In this document: positions 27,048 to 37,861 of the stretch, one piece after another | How positions within the stretch are numbered: the first letter of the stretch is position 1 | Layout of the letters: each line of letters starts with the position of its first letter | Assembly: GCF_000167195.1 (NCBI RefSeq) | Contig: NZ_AADV02000002.1 | Span: 462,269 to 526,268 of the forward strand | Direction of reading: 5' to 3' | Source: Crocosphaera watsonii WH 8501 | GTDB lineage: Bacteria > Cyanobacteriota > Cyanobacteriia > Cyanobacteriales > Microcystaceae | DNA: 64,000 nucleotides | Position numbers and translations under genes: made by a program | Notes under the pieces: model-generated | Database searches by the model: none | The model's input: the letters and a program-made list of their open reading frames with translations, nothing else | Told to the model about the DNA's origin: nothing

Positions 27048-29573
27048 CTACATACTATTCAAATTGTCTTGCTCATGTTCTATAAATTTTTGTACTTTAT
27101 GACGATACTCTCTAAGAGTAACATCTACCCATTCTCGATCATCGCTATTAGCGACAATATGAACAAAAGCGTCTCCTGCGTCGGGTAAAATTAAGACCCA
27201 GTTATCATTTTGGGGATTAATAATTTTGACCCCATCGATTAATTCGAGTTGTTCATGATGATGAATTTCTACTAAATAACGCATTAAAGCCCCTTTAATC
27301 TTCCAAGGACAGCGTAAAACGTAGGATTTATGACAAATACGAGGTAATTCTGCCTGAATTTGTACCAGCGATCGCCCTTGAGTAGCCAACATTTCCAATA
27401 ATTTCGCTAAACTAAACATGGCATCGAACCCAGGATGTAACTGGGGAAAGATAAAGCCGGTGTCTCCACTTCCCCCCAAAGAAACGTTAGAATTAGCTTG
27501 TGCCGCTTCCATCAAGGCAGTGGGGTTAGATTTAGTGCGAATCACTCTACCATCGTGACGACGGGCAATTTGTTCAACCGCGCTGGATGCTTCCACTGGA
27601 ACCACCACAATACTACGGGGATAAGCAGTAAAAATAGTATTCACCATCAAAGCCGTTAACCATTCTCCTCGGATGGGTAAGCCAGATTCATCTACTAGGA
27701 TAAACTGTTCTCCATTAGCAGAAACCTGGGCCCCTAAATTCGCTTTTACGGCTTCAACCACCTGGCCCAGTTGATGGAGTAAGGACTCTCGTTCCTCAGT
27801 GGGAACCGAAGTTTGACGGAGACTAGCGTTGAGGACAATGGCATCACAGCCAAATTTAGTGAGAAGTTGCGGTAAAATCGCTCCTGACACCCCATAAGCG
27901 TAGTCAATGACAATTTTGGGTTCACTGTTACTAATGCTGTCAAGATCCAGTTGGGTTTCAAAAGTTTGGCGATAGGTTTCAATGATTTGTGCAGGATAGG
28001 CCATAATGCCAATATCAGCAATACCAACCCGTCGTAAATCTTCTTTAAAATAAGCCCCTTCAATTTTCTTTTCTTGGGACTTAGAAATATTAATACCTTC
28101 GTCGTCAAAAAATTCGATTAAAATGTGATCCATGCGATCGGGATGGGCCCGTAAATGAACCCCACCGGATACCCCTAACTTGGGGGTCATGGTACGGGAA
28201 ATAGGTATAGCCGTGGCTTCGAGGTTTTGGATATCGATACCCACCGACATCAACCCAGAAATCAAGGAACGACTAATCATGCGAGAAAAACCCCGTTGAT
28301 CCCTTGACACCACCACTTGTGATCCTGCTTTGAGGGTTGATCCATAAGCGGCACCCAATTTCACAGCAAATTCCGGGGTAATATCGATATTAGCCAATCC
28401 TGTCACACCCCGTTGACCAAACAAATTGCGATTGGCTGTGCTACCCCAAATTAGGTTAATATTCAAGATGGCTCCCGATTCGATGCGTTTACTCGGCCAA
28501 ACTCGTACATTCGAGCTAATTTGTGCTTCTTCTCCCACAATAGACAAAGGTCCAATAATTGCCCCTTCTAATACTTGGGCCCGACGGTCAAGACGGGTTC
28601 CTCTAGCAATAACACAGGCGGCTAAGTAGGATTCATCGCCAATGGTAACACCATTCCAAATAATCGGTCGTTTTAAGTCAGAAACTGCTCCGATGGTGAC
28701 GTTATCACCGATGACACAGCCTTGTTCAATCACCACCCCAGAGCCAATCCGACAGTTATCACCAATCAGTGCAGGAGGTTCAATTCTGGCCGTGGGATCA
28801 ATATAAGTATTTTGTCCCAACCAGATCCCAGGAGACTCTTCAGTATAGGCAAAATAAAGTTTAACTTTTTTTTCTAAAGCATCGTACTGCGCTTCTCGAT
28901 AAGCATCTAGATGTCCGACATCGCACCAGTATCCTTCGGCAATATAACCATACATGGGTTCTCCTTTGGCAAGGAGAAGGGGAAATAAATCCTTGGAAAA
29001 GTCGCTTTCTTGCTTTAGTGGAAGGTATTCAAGCACCTCCGGTTCTAAAATGTAGGTACCTGTGTTAACTGTGTCGGAAAAAATTTCGCTGGAGGAGGGT
29101 TTTTCTAGAAAACGACTAATTTTTTGCTCTTGGTCCGTGATAACCACCCCAAACTCCATAGGGTTAGGGACACGGGTAAGGACGAGGGTGGCCTTAGATT
29201 TTTTTTGACGATGAAAGGCGATCGCAGCTTGGAGGTCAAAATCGGTGATACTATCGCCACTAATGACCAAAAAGGTGTTCTGTAGCAGATCCTCAACGTT
29301 TTTTACACAACCTGCGGTTCCTAGTGGTTGTTCATCCTCCACAGCGTAGGTTATTTCCACTCCAAACTCTCTGCCATCTTGAAAATAATCCCGCATGACA
29401 TCGGGAAGATAATATAAAGTGGCGATAATTTCTGTTATGTTATTTCGTCTCAGTAAATTAATAATATGTTCTGCAATGGGGCGATTTAATATCGGTACCA
29501 TCGGTTTAGGTAAATCGCAGGTCAATGGACGTAGCCGAGTTCCCGATCCACCAGCCATTAGCACTGCACGCAT
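27048..29573 (-). CDS. mpg: NTP transferase / phosphomannomutase fusion (Mpg type)
   Basis: The 841-aa protein combines an N-terminal nucleotidyl transferase, a left-handed beta-helix and a phosphohexomutase part. MAGGSGTRLRPLTCDLPKPM starts the transferase (1-235), with VISGDSITD as metal site. Hexapeptide repeats follow at about 250-370 (IGDNCRIGSGVVIEQGCVIG). The mutase-like part covers about 380-830, with VSRDQRGFSRMI near the usual phosphoserine site and SLGGSGDTGFIFP. The usual catalytic TASHNP motif is not evident, so mutase activity is uncertain. It probably supplies GDP-mannose or similar sugars for polysaccharides. Confidence 0.9.
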   Translation of the reverse strand: MRAVLMAGGSGTRLRPLTCDLPKPMVPILNRPIAEHIINLLRRNNITEIIATLYYLPDVMRDYFQDGREFGVEITYAVEDEQPLGTAGCVKNVEDLLQNTFLVISGDSITDFDLQAAIAFHRQKKSKATLVLTRVPNPMEFGVVITDQEQKISRFLEKPSSSEIFSDTVNTGTYILEPEVLEYLPLKQESDFSKDLFPLLLAKGEPMYGYIAEGYWCDVGHLDAYREAQYDALEKKVKLYFAYTEESPGIWLGQNTYIDPTARIEPPALIGDNCRIGSGVVIEQGCVIGDNVTIGAVSDLKRPIIWNGVTIGDESYLAACVIARGTRLDRRAQVLEGAIIGPLSIVGEEAQISSNVRVWPSKRIESGAILNINLIWGSTANRNLFGQRGVTGLANIDITPEFAVKLGAAYGSTLKAGSQVVVSRDQRGFSRMISRSLISGLMSVGIDIQNLEATAIPISRTMTPKLGVSGGVHLRAHPDRMDHILIEFFDDEGINISKSQEKKIEGAYFKEDLRRVGIADIGIMAYPAQIIETYRQTFETQLDLDSISNSEPKIVIDYAYGVSGAILPQLLTKFGCDAIVLNASLRQTSVPTEERESLLHQLGQVVEAVKANLGAQVSANGEQFILVDESGLPIRGEWLTALMVNTIFTAYPRSIVVVPVEASSAVEQIARRHDGRVIRTKSNPTALMEAAQANSNVSLGGSGDTGFIFPQLHPGFDAMFSLAKLLEMLATQGRSLVQIQAELPRICHKSYVLRCPWKIKGALMRYLVEIHHHEQLELIDGVKIINPQNDNWVLILPDAGDAFVHIVANSDDREWVDVTLREYRHKVQKFIEHEQDNLNSM

Positions 29574-29732
29574 AAATCCTCCTCAATGGTTTATTTTGGT
29601 GACTTTTTTTGACAATTTCAGCTAAAATCTTTCTCCTCTACCATAGCTTATTTTCAAAGGAATTCCTGCTCTGACTGAAGCAGTTGCATGGACTATACTT
29701 AATATAAAGTACATATATTGGTTAGACAGATC

Positions 29733-30506
29733 ATGATCGGCGATAGTCCCTCTTTAAGCGAAAATTTACATCCAACCCATCAATCTGATTCTGACCATTC
29801 CATAATTGTTAGTCTAGAAGAAATTACAAAAATCTATGGAAGTGAGAATACCAAAGTCAAAGCCTTAGACAACATTGAGCTAACTATCGAAAAGGGAGAA
29901 TACTGCACTATTACGGGAGCGTCAGGCTCAGGAAAGTCAACGATGATGAATATCATTGGTTGTCTTGACCGCCCCTCTTCTGGACAATATCATTTGGATG
30001 GGATAGATGTGTCTCAACTGCCTGATTCCCACCTAGCCGGTATCCGTAACCGTAAAATTGGTTTTGTTTTTCAACAATTCCACCTTTTACCGCAAATGAC
30101 TGCCTTGGAAAACGTTATTCTGCCAATGATTTATGCTGAGGTGTCTCCATCCGAACGGCGGAAACGCGCCCTAGAAGCTTTGGAAAGGGTAGGTTTAGGT
30201 AATAGAGTTAACAACAGGCCCAATCAACTTTCAGGGGGACAACAACAACGGGTGGCCATCGCCAGAGCGATCGTCAATGAGCCTGTGCTGCTCCTGGCTG
30301 ATGAACCTACGGGAGCCTTAGACTCCAAAACCACTGAGGAAGTTTTAGACATTTTTGAAAGCCTCTATCAAGCAGGTATTACTGTGGTAGTTGTTACCCA
30401 CGAGTCAGCAGTAGCTCGCCATTCTCGTCGAGTTATTTGGTTTCGGGATGGTAAAGTAATTCATAGCAATCTTAACCCCCAAGAATTACATTCGGTTATC
30501 GATTAA
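29733..30506 (+). CDS. ABC transporter ATPase, DevA/MacB/LolD type
   Basis: The 257-aa protein (from the ATG at 29733; a TTG at 29718 adds five residues) has Walker [11 protein letters not shown]-loop FQQFHLLP, signature [14 protein letters not shown] and Walker [13 protein letters not shown]. The pattern, with NVILPMIYA after the Q-loop, is that of MacB/LolD/DevA ATPases, which drive tripartite export or lipoprotein transport. No permease or membrane-fusion gene adjoins it, so the partners are elsewhere. The first 30 residues are an unusual hydrophilic extension. Confidence 0.9.
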   Translation: MIGDSPSLSENLHPTHQSDSDHSIIVSLEEITKIYGSENTKVKALDNIELTIEKGEYCTITGASGSGKSTMMNIIGCLDRPSSGQYHLDGIDVSQLPDSHLAGIRNRKIGFVFQQFHLLPQMTALENVILPMIYAEVSPSERRKRALEALERVGLGNRVNNRPNQLSGGQQQRVAIARAIVNEPVLLLADEPTGALDSKTTEEVLDIFESLYQAGITVVVVTHESAVARHSRRVIWFRDGKVIHSNLNPQELHSVID

Positions 30507-30631
30507 GAAATGTTGCGGAAAAGAGAAAAATCAGGGATAATATAGCTTTAAGATAGTCATATTTTTTTTATATCAAACTAAAATTTCATTTTTTCCTTAC
30601 TTTTGAGTTCAGAGGCAATTAGTAGACGCTT

Positions 30632-32347
30632 GTGACTTCGCAAACAACCGAATCTCATTACCCCAGTCCCAACATTCAACAGCAAAAACGCTATGATGCT
30701 GCTGAGATCGCCCGTTATTATCGTTCACGTCCTTGGGAAGTGATCCAACGAGCCGCAACTATTATTTGGTCTTTCGGCTGGTTTTTGCTCCATCTACAAT
30801 GGGATAACTGGTTCAATCCCGATCAAGACAACAAACAAAAATGCGCCACCAAACTAAGGCTGATTTTGACCTGTTTAGGACCAACTTTCATTAAAGTTGG
30901 ACAGGCATTATCAACCCGTCCTGACCTAATTCGTCCTGATTTTCTAGAAGAACTGATTAAACTCCAGGACCAACTGCCACCTTTCGATAACAAAATTGCT
31001 TTTTCTATTATAGAGAAATCTCTAGGTATTAGCATCACTCAAGCCTATCGAGAAATTTCCCCCGATCCCGTAGCAGCAGCCAGTTTAGGACAGGTTTACC
31101 GCGCAGTGCTACACACAGGGGAAGAAGTGGCGGTTAAAGTACAACGACCCAAACTCAGACCCATTTTAACCCGTGACCTTTTCCTAATGCGTTGGGCAGC
31201 TTGTCAGTTTGGTCGCTTCTTACCCCTAAATTTAGGTCACGATTTAACCCTGATTATTGACGAATTTGGGGTTAAATTGTTTGAAGAAATCGACTACGTT
31301 AACGAAGGCAGAAACGCCGAGAAATTTGCGGCCAACTTCCGAGAAGATGATGACGTTAAAGTTCCGGTTATTTACTGGTCTTACAGTAGCGATCGCATCT
31401 TAACCTTAGAGTGGATACAGGGTTACAAATTGACAGATCCCGACAAAATTATCGCAGCAGGATTAGACCCCTATGCGATCGTGAGAATTGGTGTAACATC
31501 TGGGTTAAGACAACTGTTGGAACACGGATTTTTCCATGCTGATCCCCACCCTGGCAACCTATTTGCTACCCTCGATGGGCGCATGGCCTTTATTGATTTT
31601 GGCATGATGGATCAGTTAGAGGAAAATACCAAAGAAACCATTGCCAGTTCCGTTGTGCAGTTAATCAATCAAGATTATAATGCCTTAGCGAGAGATTTTG
31701 TACAGTTAGGTTTTTTGACCCCTGATACCGATATTGACCCCATTATTCCGGCATTAGAAAGGGTTCTAGGCAATGCGATCGGTCAAAGTGTGGGAGATTT
31801 TAACTTCAAAACCATCACCGACGATTTTTCGGAATTGATGTATGAATATCCCTTCCGAGTTCCGGCCAAATTTGCCCTAATTATTCGCTCACTAATTACC
31901 CAGGAAGGATTAGCCCTCAGTCTTGATTCTGAGTTCAAAATTGTGGAGGTGGCCTATCCTTATGTTGCCAGACGGTTACTAACCGGAGAATCGGCACAAC
32001 TGAGAAGACGACTCTTAGAAGTGTTGTTCAAAGATGAGAAGTTCCAGTGGCAACGATTAGAAAACATGATCAATATTGCCCGTTCTGATGGACAATTTGA
32101 TCTCTTGCCAACGGCACAATTAGGATTACAATATTTGTTATCTGATGAAGGAAGATATTTACGTCATCAATTATTGTTAGCCTTGACAGAAGACGATCGC
32201 TTACACACCGAAGAAGTACAACGTATTTGGGCGTTAATTAGTGACGATCTTCAACCCCAACAATTATTTGGTGTTGCTGTGAAGGCGTTTCAACAATTCT
32301 CTAGTGTAGGAGTTGCTGCCATTCTTCCCAAAGCCGATTTCAATTAA
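30632..32347 (+). CDS. ABC1/UbiB-family atypical kinase
   Basis: The 571-aa protein has the ABC1 motifs: KQLKSTRPD-like GQALSTRPDLI, PVAAASLGQVYRA (Ala-rich loop), VAVKVQRPKL with the ATP-binding Lys, EIDYVNEGRNAEKF, HADPHPGNLF and FIDFGMMDQL. Such proteins support prenylquinone synthesis; in cyanobacteria and plastids they affect plastoquinone and tocopherol metabolism. A hydrophobic segment occurs near residues 45-60. The start is GTG at 30632. The next gene lies 23 bases downstream. Confidence 0.92.
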   Translation: MTSQTTESHYPSPNIQQQKRYDAAEIARYYRSRPWEVIQRAATIIWSFGWFLLHLQWDNWFNPDQDNKQKCATKLRLILTCLGPTFIKVGQALSTRPDLIRPDFLEELIKLQDQLPPFDNKIAFSIIEKSLGISITQAYREISPDPVAAASLGQVYRAVLHTGEEVAVKVQRPKLRPILTRDLFLMRWAACQFGRFLPLNLGHDLTLIIDEFGVKLFEEIDYVNEGRNAEKFAANFREDDDVKVPVIYWSYSSDRILTLEWIQGYKLTDPDKIIAAGLDPYAIVRIGVTSGLRQLLEHGFFHADPHPGNLFATLDGRMAFIDFGMMDQLEENTKETIASSVVQLINQDYNALARDFVQLGFLTPDTDIDPIIPALERVLGNAIGQSVGDFNFKTITDDFSELMYEYPFRVPAKFALIIRSLITQEGLALSLDSEFKIVEVAYPYVARRLLTGESAQLRRRLLEVLFKDEKFQWQRLENMINIARSDGQFDLLPTAQLGLQYLLSDEGRYLRHQLLLALTEDDRLHTEEVQRIWALISDDLQPQQLFGVAVKAFQQFSSVGVAAILPKADFN

Positions 32348-32370
32348 CCTATTATTCATTCAGGTTTTTC

Positions 32371-32733
32371 ATGTACTATTTACCTCAGCCTCCTTATTTC
32401 CTAATCTTTGCCGGTTTATTCATCGGTCTCACCTGTGGTTTAGCCTTTGAAGCTACCCTAAAGTCTCAAGTTAAAGCCATGTTGAATAAGCCAGCCGATC
32501 AAATGCTGAAAGGTTCTGGATTACAGTTACCTTTTTTTGGTATTTGTGTTGGTATTTGCGTATTTCTCTCTTCGGGATTAGAGATTTTTATTCTTAACCG
32601 TTGGCTATCTTATGGCCTGTCTTTACCCATGACTATTTTTATTGCTGCTTTAGTATGGATTCAACTAGCAAGCGTATTAAAACAGTTAAAAGAAGGCGGC
32701 TCAAAAGCGATTGACTTAGACGCTTTTTATTAA
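32371..32733 (+). CDS. Conserved small membrane protein
   Basis: The 120-aa protein has three hydrophobic segments (about 10-30, 53-72 and 83-102). The loop LKSQVKAMLNKPADQMLKG, charged, separates the first two. It follows the ABC1 kinase gene closely and may be cotranscribed. I do not recognise the family beyond a cyanobacterial membrane protein. Confidence 0.65.
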   Translation: MYYLPQPPYFLIFAGLFIGLTCGLAFEATLKSQVKAMLNKPADQMLKGSGLQLPFFGICVGICVFLSSGLEIFILNRWLSYGLSLPMTIFIAALVWIQLASVLKQLKEGGSKAIDLDAFY

Positions 32734-32754
32734 TTAATTCGACTTATAAGATAG

Positions 32755-32782
32755 GTAGGGGTCAACGGCCGTTGACCCCTAC
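32755..32782. terminator. 28-bp perfect palindrome with T run
   Basis: GTAGGGGTCAACGG and its reverse complement CCGTTGACCCCTAC adjoin without a loop and are followed by TTTTTT. It lies between convergent genes (ends at 32733 and 32787) and probably ends transcription from the left. It is a sequence relative of the palindrome at 24568. Confidence 0.75.
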
Positions 32783-32786
32783 TTTT

Positions 32787-33140
<354 letters not shown>

Positions 33141-33270
33141 TCACTAACAATTCTCTTATTTTATCATTTAGGGGCTTCCTCTCAAGCGATCGCATAACCT
33201 TATTCTGTATCTGGATCAAGTCAGGGACTATAATAGATAATTAAATAGTTTAACAGGAGAAGAATCAAAC

Positions 33271-33417
33271 ATGAATCAAGGTAAAATTGTTGCTGTTATT
33301 ACCGGCGTAATTTCTATCTTTCTAGCAGTTGCTTATTTAGTTATCGTTCAATTACTGGACTTTCGAGGTGAAATGATTCCGGCACCAACCTTAGAGATGA
33401 TCTTCAATCTTTTGTAA
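33271..33417 (+). CDS. Small single-helix membrane protein (48 aa)
   Basis: MNQGKIVAVITGVISIFLAV starts a protein with one membrane helix (about residues 6-28) and the tail LLDFRGEMIPAPTLEMIFNLL. AGGAGAAG lies 10-17 bases upstream of the ATG, a good ribosome-binding site. The clear site, codon pattern and membrane helix support a real gene. Similar short proteins are found in many cyanobacteria, as far as I recall. Confidence 0.75.
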   Translation: MNQGKIVAVITGVISIFLAVAYLVIVQLLDFRGEMIPAPTLEMIFNLL

Positions 33418-33528
33418 ATTATCAATAATTGTAACAGTTTGCAGACATCCTCTAGGAGTTCTCAAACTTTTCTCGTTACACTGGATAACTATATCTGCGC
33501 ACCTTCGCTTTTTTACGAATTTTTTGCT

Positions 33529-36500
33529 ATGATTCCTTTGCAACTTACCCTAAAAAACTTTTTGAGTTATAGAGATATAATCCTTGATTTTCGGGGGTTA
33601 CATACTGCTTGTATTTGTGGGGCAAATGGTGCAGGAAAATCATCATTATTAGAAGCGATAACTTGGGTTATTTGGGGAAAAAGTCGAACCGCTACGGATG
33701 AAGATATAATTCACACTACGGCAGACTATGTTAGGGTTGATTTCGAGTTTATTTGTTATGAACAAAGTTATAAGATTATTCGTAGTCGTCAAAGAGGTAA
33801 AAGTAATACTTTAGACTTTCAAATTAATAGTGGTGATGAGTTTATTTCTTTGAGTGGTAAAGGGGTTAGGGCGACTCAGGATATTATTATTGCTACCTTG
33901 AAATTAGATTATGATACTTTTATTAATTCAGCCTATTTACGTCAAGGAAGGGCTGATGAATTTATGTTACGGGGGGCAACAGATAGAAAAAAAGTTTTGG
34001 CAGAATTATTAAAATTAGAACAGTATCAACATTTAGCAGAAAAAGCCAAAGATTTATCGAAACAATATAAAGGGCAATCTGAACAACTCAAATTAAACTT
34101 AGATAGAGTTAAACAACAGATAGAAGAAAGAAAGAATATTAATAATCAGCAAAAATTTATTAATCAAGAAATTGACAAAATACAAAAATCACAACAAACA
34201 GATCAAGAAAAATTACAAACAATTAAACAAAAAAATAGTCATCGTCAAGCTTGGTTAGAACAATTTACATGGCATCAAAATAAACAAGATAATTTAGAGA
34301 AAGAAGCACATAAATTAGATAAAGAATCGGCTGAATTAGTTCATAAGATTAATAAGTCAGAAACTCTGATTAATCAAGAACAGGAAATTACTGAAAAATA
34401 CGAAGAGTTATTAATATTACAAAAACAAGAAGAAACCTTATCCTATCAATTCCAAGTTTCACAGGAACTTCAACAGGAAAAACAAAAAATAGAACAAGAA
34501 ATTTTCAGAAAAAATAATCAGTTACAATTACAAATTCGCCAAGAAAAAAACCGTTTAGAACAGTTAGAAGACAATGAAAAAGACTTACAAAAAATAATTG
34601 CTCAATCTGAGGAAATTAAGGAAGCAGTAGGAAAGTTAAATGATCATCGTAAACGTTTGAAAGAATTAGATAAACTACAACATAAAGTTACCCCCTTGTT
34701 GAAACAAAAACAAACTTTAGAAACAGAATTAGAAAAAATAAAAGCTAATTTAGAAGCAAAATTGGAACAATTTGAAAGTTTAGACACTCAGTATCATCAA
34801 GAATTGAAGAAAATTCCTGAAAGACGGCAACATCTTTTAGAGTTAGATGATAAGATACAAGAAATTGACAATCAAAAAGTTTATCAGCAAAGGGTTAAAG
34901 AAAAAGCTCAAGAAAGAAAATTGACACAAGAAAAATTAATAGTTAATAAACGCAACAATACAGAAAAAATAGAAGAATTACAGCAAAAAATAAACCTATT
35001 AAATAATCCAGACTCTGCTTGTCCTTTATGTGAGCAAGAATTAGATGAAAATCGCCGTAATAATGTTGTTGATAAGACTTATCAGCAACAGCAGAAACTG
35101 CAAGAACAGATTTGGTTTTTACAAGAGGAACTATCTGTTATTAAGCGGGATATTAAATCATTAAATATTGAAGATAAACAATTAGAAAATAAGCTGAAAA
35201 ATTTGGGAAGTATTCAACAAGAATTTTCCCGAATAGAAGCACAACTTGATCAAGCAGGAGAGGTAAAAATTAAGTCAAAAAAACTACAAAAAGAAAAAGA
35301 ATCTATTGAAAACTTAATCGCAACAGAAACCTATGGTATGGATATACAAAATGATATTAAAATCATTAATAAAAGACTAGAAGAACTGAATTATGATGAA
35401 CAAAGTCATGGGTTAGCTAGGGGGGAAGTTGATCGGTTAAGATGGGCAGAAATTAAACAAGCTAGAATAGAAGATGCTATTCGTAATCAAAAGAAAATAG
35501 CTCAACAAAAATCAGAAATTATCACTAAAATTGAACAGTTAGAAAAGGAGATAACAAAACTAGAAACAGATTCAGAATTAAAACATAAAAGTAATAATAT
35601 AGAAAATAAATTAAAGAGTTTAAACTATGATAGAGCTTATCATCAAAGAATTTCTAGTTATATTCGCAAATCTCAATCTTGTGTAGTTGATTACCAAAAA
35701 TTGCAAGATATCAAACAACAATATCCTCAATTAAAAGAACAGTTAGAAGCTGTTAAATTGAAGATTAATAATAATCAAGAAGAACGAAAAGATACAGACA
35801 AGTTTATACAACAATTATCAACTCAATTAGAAACAATTGAAGATCATACAGAAGAGATTGAAAGATTAGAAACAAAACTAAAAGAACAAAGACAAATATT
35901 AGATAATTTACTCGCTGAAAAAGGAAGAATAGAACAATCTTTATCTCAACTGGAAAGCTTAAAAAAAGACCAAGAAGAACAAAAAGAACAATATAATCAG
36001 GTTCGTAAACAATATAGAGTTTATACAGAATTAACCAAAGCTTTCAGTAAAAACGGCATTCAATTATTAATGATAGAAAATGTTTTACCACAATTAGAAG
36101 CAGAAACAAATCAAATCCTATCACGATTAACAGGTAATCAATTTCATATTAGATTTGTGACACAACGTGCAGGAAAAAGTGGCAGTTCTAGGAAAAAATC
36201 TGCCAAGATGATCGATACATTAGATATTATTATTTCTGATACAAAAGGCAGTCGTGCTTATGAAACTTACTCAGGAGGTGAAGCTTTTAGGATTAACTTT
36301 TCTGTGCGTTTAGCATTAGCTAAATTATTGGCACAACGTGCCGGAACTACATTACAAATGTTAATTATTGACGAAGGTTTTGGAACCCAAGATACAGAGG
36401 GATGTGAACGTTTAATTGCAGCCATTAATGCTATTTCTTCTGACTTTTCTTGTATTTTAGCTGTCACCCATATGCCCCGATTTCAAGAAGCTTTTCAACA

Positions 36501-36555
36501 TCGTATTGAAGTATATAAAACTAATCAAGGATCAAAAATAAATTTAGTTAGTTAG
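33529..36555 (+). CDS. sbcC: SbcC/Rad50-type exonuclease ATPase subunit
   Basis: SbcC works with the SbcD nuclease to open hairpins and process DNA ends. I start at the ATG at 33529 (MIPLQLTLKNFLSYRD), where family similarity begins; the frame extends to 33439 without a good start. The 1,008-aa protein has Walker A GANGAGKSS (31-39), two long coiled coils, a zinc-hook CPLCEQ near residue 498, the signature YSGGEAFRINFSVRLALA and Walker B MLIIDEGFGTQD. SbcD is not in the window. The coiled-coil region is very rich in Lys, Glu and Gln. Confidence 0.93.
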   Translation: MIPLQLTLKNFLSYRDIILDFRGLHTACICGANGAGKSSLLEAITWVIWGKSRTATDEDIIHTTADYVRVDFEFICYEQSYKIIRSRQRGKSNTLDFQINSGDEFISLSGKGVRATQDIIIATLKLDYDTFINSAYLRQGRADEFMLRGATDRKKVLAELLKLEQYQHLAEKAKDLSKQYKGQSEQLKLNLDRVKQQIEERKNINNQQKFINQEIDKIQKSQQTDQEKLQTIKQKNSHRQAWLEQFTWHQNKQDNLEKEAHKLDKESAELVHKINKSETLINQEQEITEKYEELLILQKQEETLSYQFQVSQELQQEKQKIEQEIFRKNNQLQLQIRQEKNRLEQLEDNEKDLQKIIAQSEEIKEAVGKLNDHRKRLKELDKLQHKVTPLLKQKQTLETELEKIKANLEAKLEQFESLDTQYHQELKKIPERRQHLLELDDKIQEIDNQKVYQQRVKEKAQERKLTQEKLIVNKRNNTEKIEELQQKINLLNNPDSACPLCEQELDENRRNNVVDKTYQQQQKLQEQIWFLQEELSVIKRDIKSLNIEDKQLENKLKNLGSIQQEFSRIEAQLDQAGEVKIKSKKLQKEKESIENLIATETYGMDIQNDIKIINKRLEELNYDEQSHGLARGEVDRLRWAEIKQARIEDAIRNQKKIAQQKSEIITKIEQLEKEITKLETDSELKHKSNNIENKLKSLNYDRAYHQRISSYIRKSQSCVVDYQKLQDIKQQYPQLKEQLEAVKLKINNNQEERKDTDKFIQQLSTQLETIEDHTEEIERLETKLKEQRQILDNLLAEKGRIEQSLSQLESLKKDQEEQKEQYNQVRKQYRVYTELTKAFSKNGIQLLMIENVLPQLEAETNQILSRLTGNQFHIRFVTQRAGKSGSSRKKSAKMIDTLDIIISDTKGSRAYETYSGGEAFRINFSVRLALAKLLAQRAGTTLQMLIIDEGFGTQDTEGCERLIAAINAISSDFSCILAVTHMPRFQEAFQHRIEVYKTNQGSKINLVS

Positions 36556-36637
36556 GTATCTTAAATATCTAATAGTGTTAAATTGATGATTTATTTGGTA
36601 AAATAAAATTAGAGCTTAATTATTGAGGTAAAAAAAT

Positions 36638-37213
36638 ATGATTAATCCTCTAGAAATCAACTGTGATTCTTTGCAGATGACAGATGAGCAATTTTTTCAA
36701 CTGTGTCAAGACAATCGTGATTTAAGGTTTGAAAGAAATAGTAATGGAGATATATTAATTATGCCACCAACTGGAGGAGAAACAAGCAACCGTAATATTG
36801 AAATCTCTTATCAAGTTCAAGCATGGAGTCGCCAAAGTAAATTAGGGATTGCTTTTGATTCATCAGCAGGGTTTACACTCCCAAATAAGGCAGATAGATC
36901 CCCTGATGCGTCTTGGATACCTCTAGAAAAATGGAATAATTTAACTCCTCAACAGCGTCAAAAATTCTTACCTTTATGTCCTGATTTTGTCATTGAATTA
37001 CGTTCTCCTAGTGATAGTTTAAAGACGTTACAAAATAAGATGAAAGAGTATCTAGAAAATGGGACAAAGTTAGGATGGTTAATTAATCCAAAAGCTAAAC
37101 AAGTAGAAATTTATCGACAAGGAAAAGAAGTAGAAATATTAGATAATCCCACAACATTATCAGGGGAAGATGTATTACCTGATTTTGTGTTAGATTTAGA
37201 ATTAATTTGGTAG
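36638..37213 (+). CDS. Uma2-family protein, tandem copy 1
   Basis: The 191-aa protein has the Uma2 PD-(D/E)xK-type core. RSPDASWIPLEKW holds D90, and CPDFVIELRSPSD holds E120, followed by KMKEYLENGTKLGWLINP. The N-terminus (MINPLEINCDSLQMTDEQFF) is common to all four copies. Residues 50-84 are specific for this copy: SNRNIEISYQVQAWSRQS then SSAGFTLPNKAD. The leader TTGAGG serves as ribosome-binding site. Whether it cuts DNA is not known. No defect is visible. Confidence 0.9.
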   Translation: MINPLEINCDSLQMTDEQFFQLCQDNRDLRFERNSNGDILIMPPTGGETSNRNIEISYQVQAWSRQSKLGIAFDSSAGFTLPNKADRSPDASWIPLEKWNNLTPQQRQKFLPLCPDFVIELRSPSDSLKTLQNKMKEYLENGTKLGWLINPKAKQVEIYRQGKEVEILDNPTTLSGEDVLPDFVLDLELIW

Positions 37214-37249
37214 AATAAAATTAGAGCTTAATTATTGAGGTAAAAAAAT

Positions 37250-37825
37250 ATGATTAATCCTCTAGAAATAAACTGCGATTCTTTGCAGATGACAGATGAA
37301 CAATTTTTTCAACTCTGTCAAGATAATCGTGATTTAAGGTTTGAAAGAAATAGCAATGGAGATATATTAATTATGTCACCAACTGGAGGAGAAACAGGTA
37401 ATCGAAATAGTTCAATAAATTATCAACTTTACGCCTGGAATCTTCAAAATAAATTAGGTATTACTTTTGATTCATCTACAGGTTTTAAGTTACCAAATAA
37501 GGCAGATAGATCCCCTGATGCGTCTTGGATACCTCTAAAAAAATGGAATAATTTAACTCCTCAACAGCGTCAAAAATTCTTACCTTTATGTCCTGATTTT
37601 GTCATTGAATTACGTTCTCCTAGTGATAGTTTAAAGACGTTACAAAATAAGATGAAAGAGTATCTAGAAAATGGGACAAAGTTAGGATGGTTAATTAATC
37701 CAAAAGCTAAACAAGTAGAAATTTATCGACAAGGAAAAGAAGTAGAAATATTAGATAATCCCACAACATTATCAGGGGAAGATGTATTACCTGATTTTGT
37801 GTTAGATTTAGAATTAATTTGGTAG
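37250..37825 (+). CDS. Uma2-family protein, tandem copy 2
   Basis: The 191-aa protein is nearly identical to copy 1 outside residues 43-84. Its variable segment reads GNRNSSINYQLYAWNLQN then SSTGFKLPNKAD. The first part is shared with copy 4, the second part mostly with copy 3. It also differs in MSPTGG for MPPTGG and a Lys for Glu in WIPLKKW. The core residues D90 and E120 are present, so the fold should be intact. Confidence 0.9.
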   Translation: MINPLEINCDSLQMTDEQFFQLCQDNRDLRFERNSNGDILIMSPTGGETGNRNSSINYQLYAWNLQNKLGITFDSSTGFKLPNKADRSPDASWIPLKKWNNLTPQQRQKFLPLCPDFVIELRSPSDSLKTLQNKMKEYLENGTKLGWLINPKAKQVEIYRQGKEVEILDNPTTLSGEDVLPDFVLDLELIW

Positions 37826-37861
37826 AATAAAATTAGAGCTTAATTATTGAGGTAAAAAAAT

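Noticed and set aside
33439-33528. Extended N-terminus of SbcC from a TTG
   Set aside because: The conserved MIPLQLTLKNF begins at 33529; the upstream part lacks a ribosome-binding site and conserved residues.
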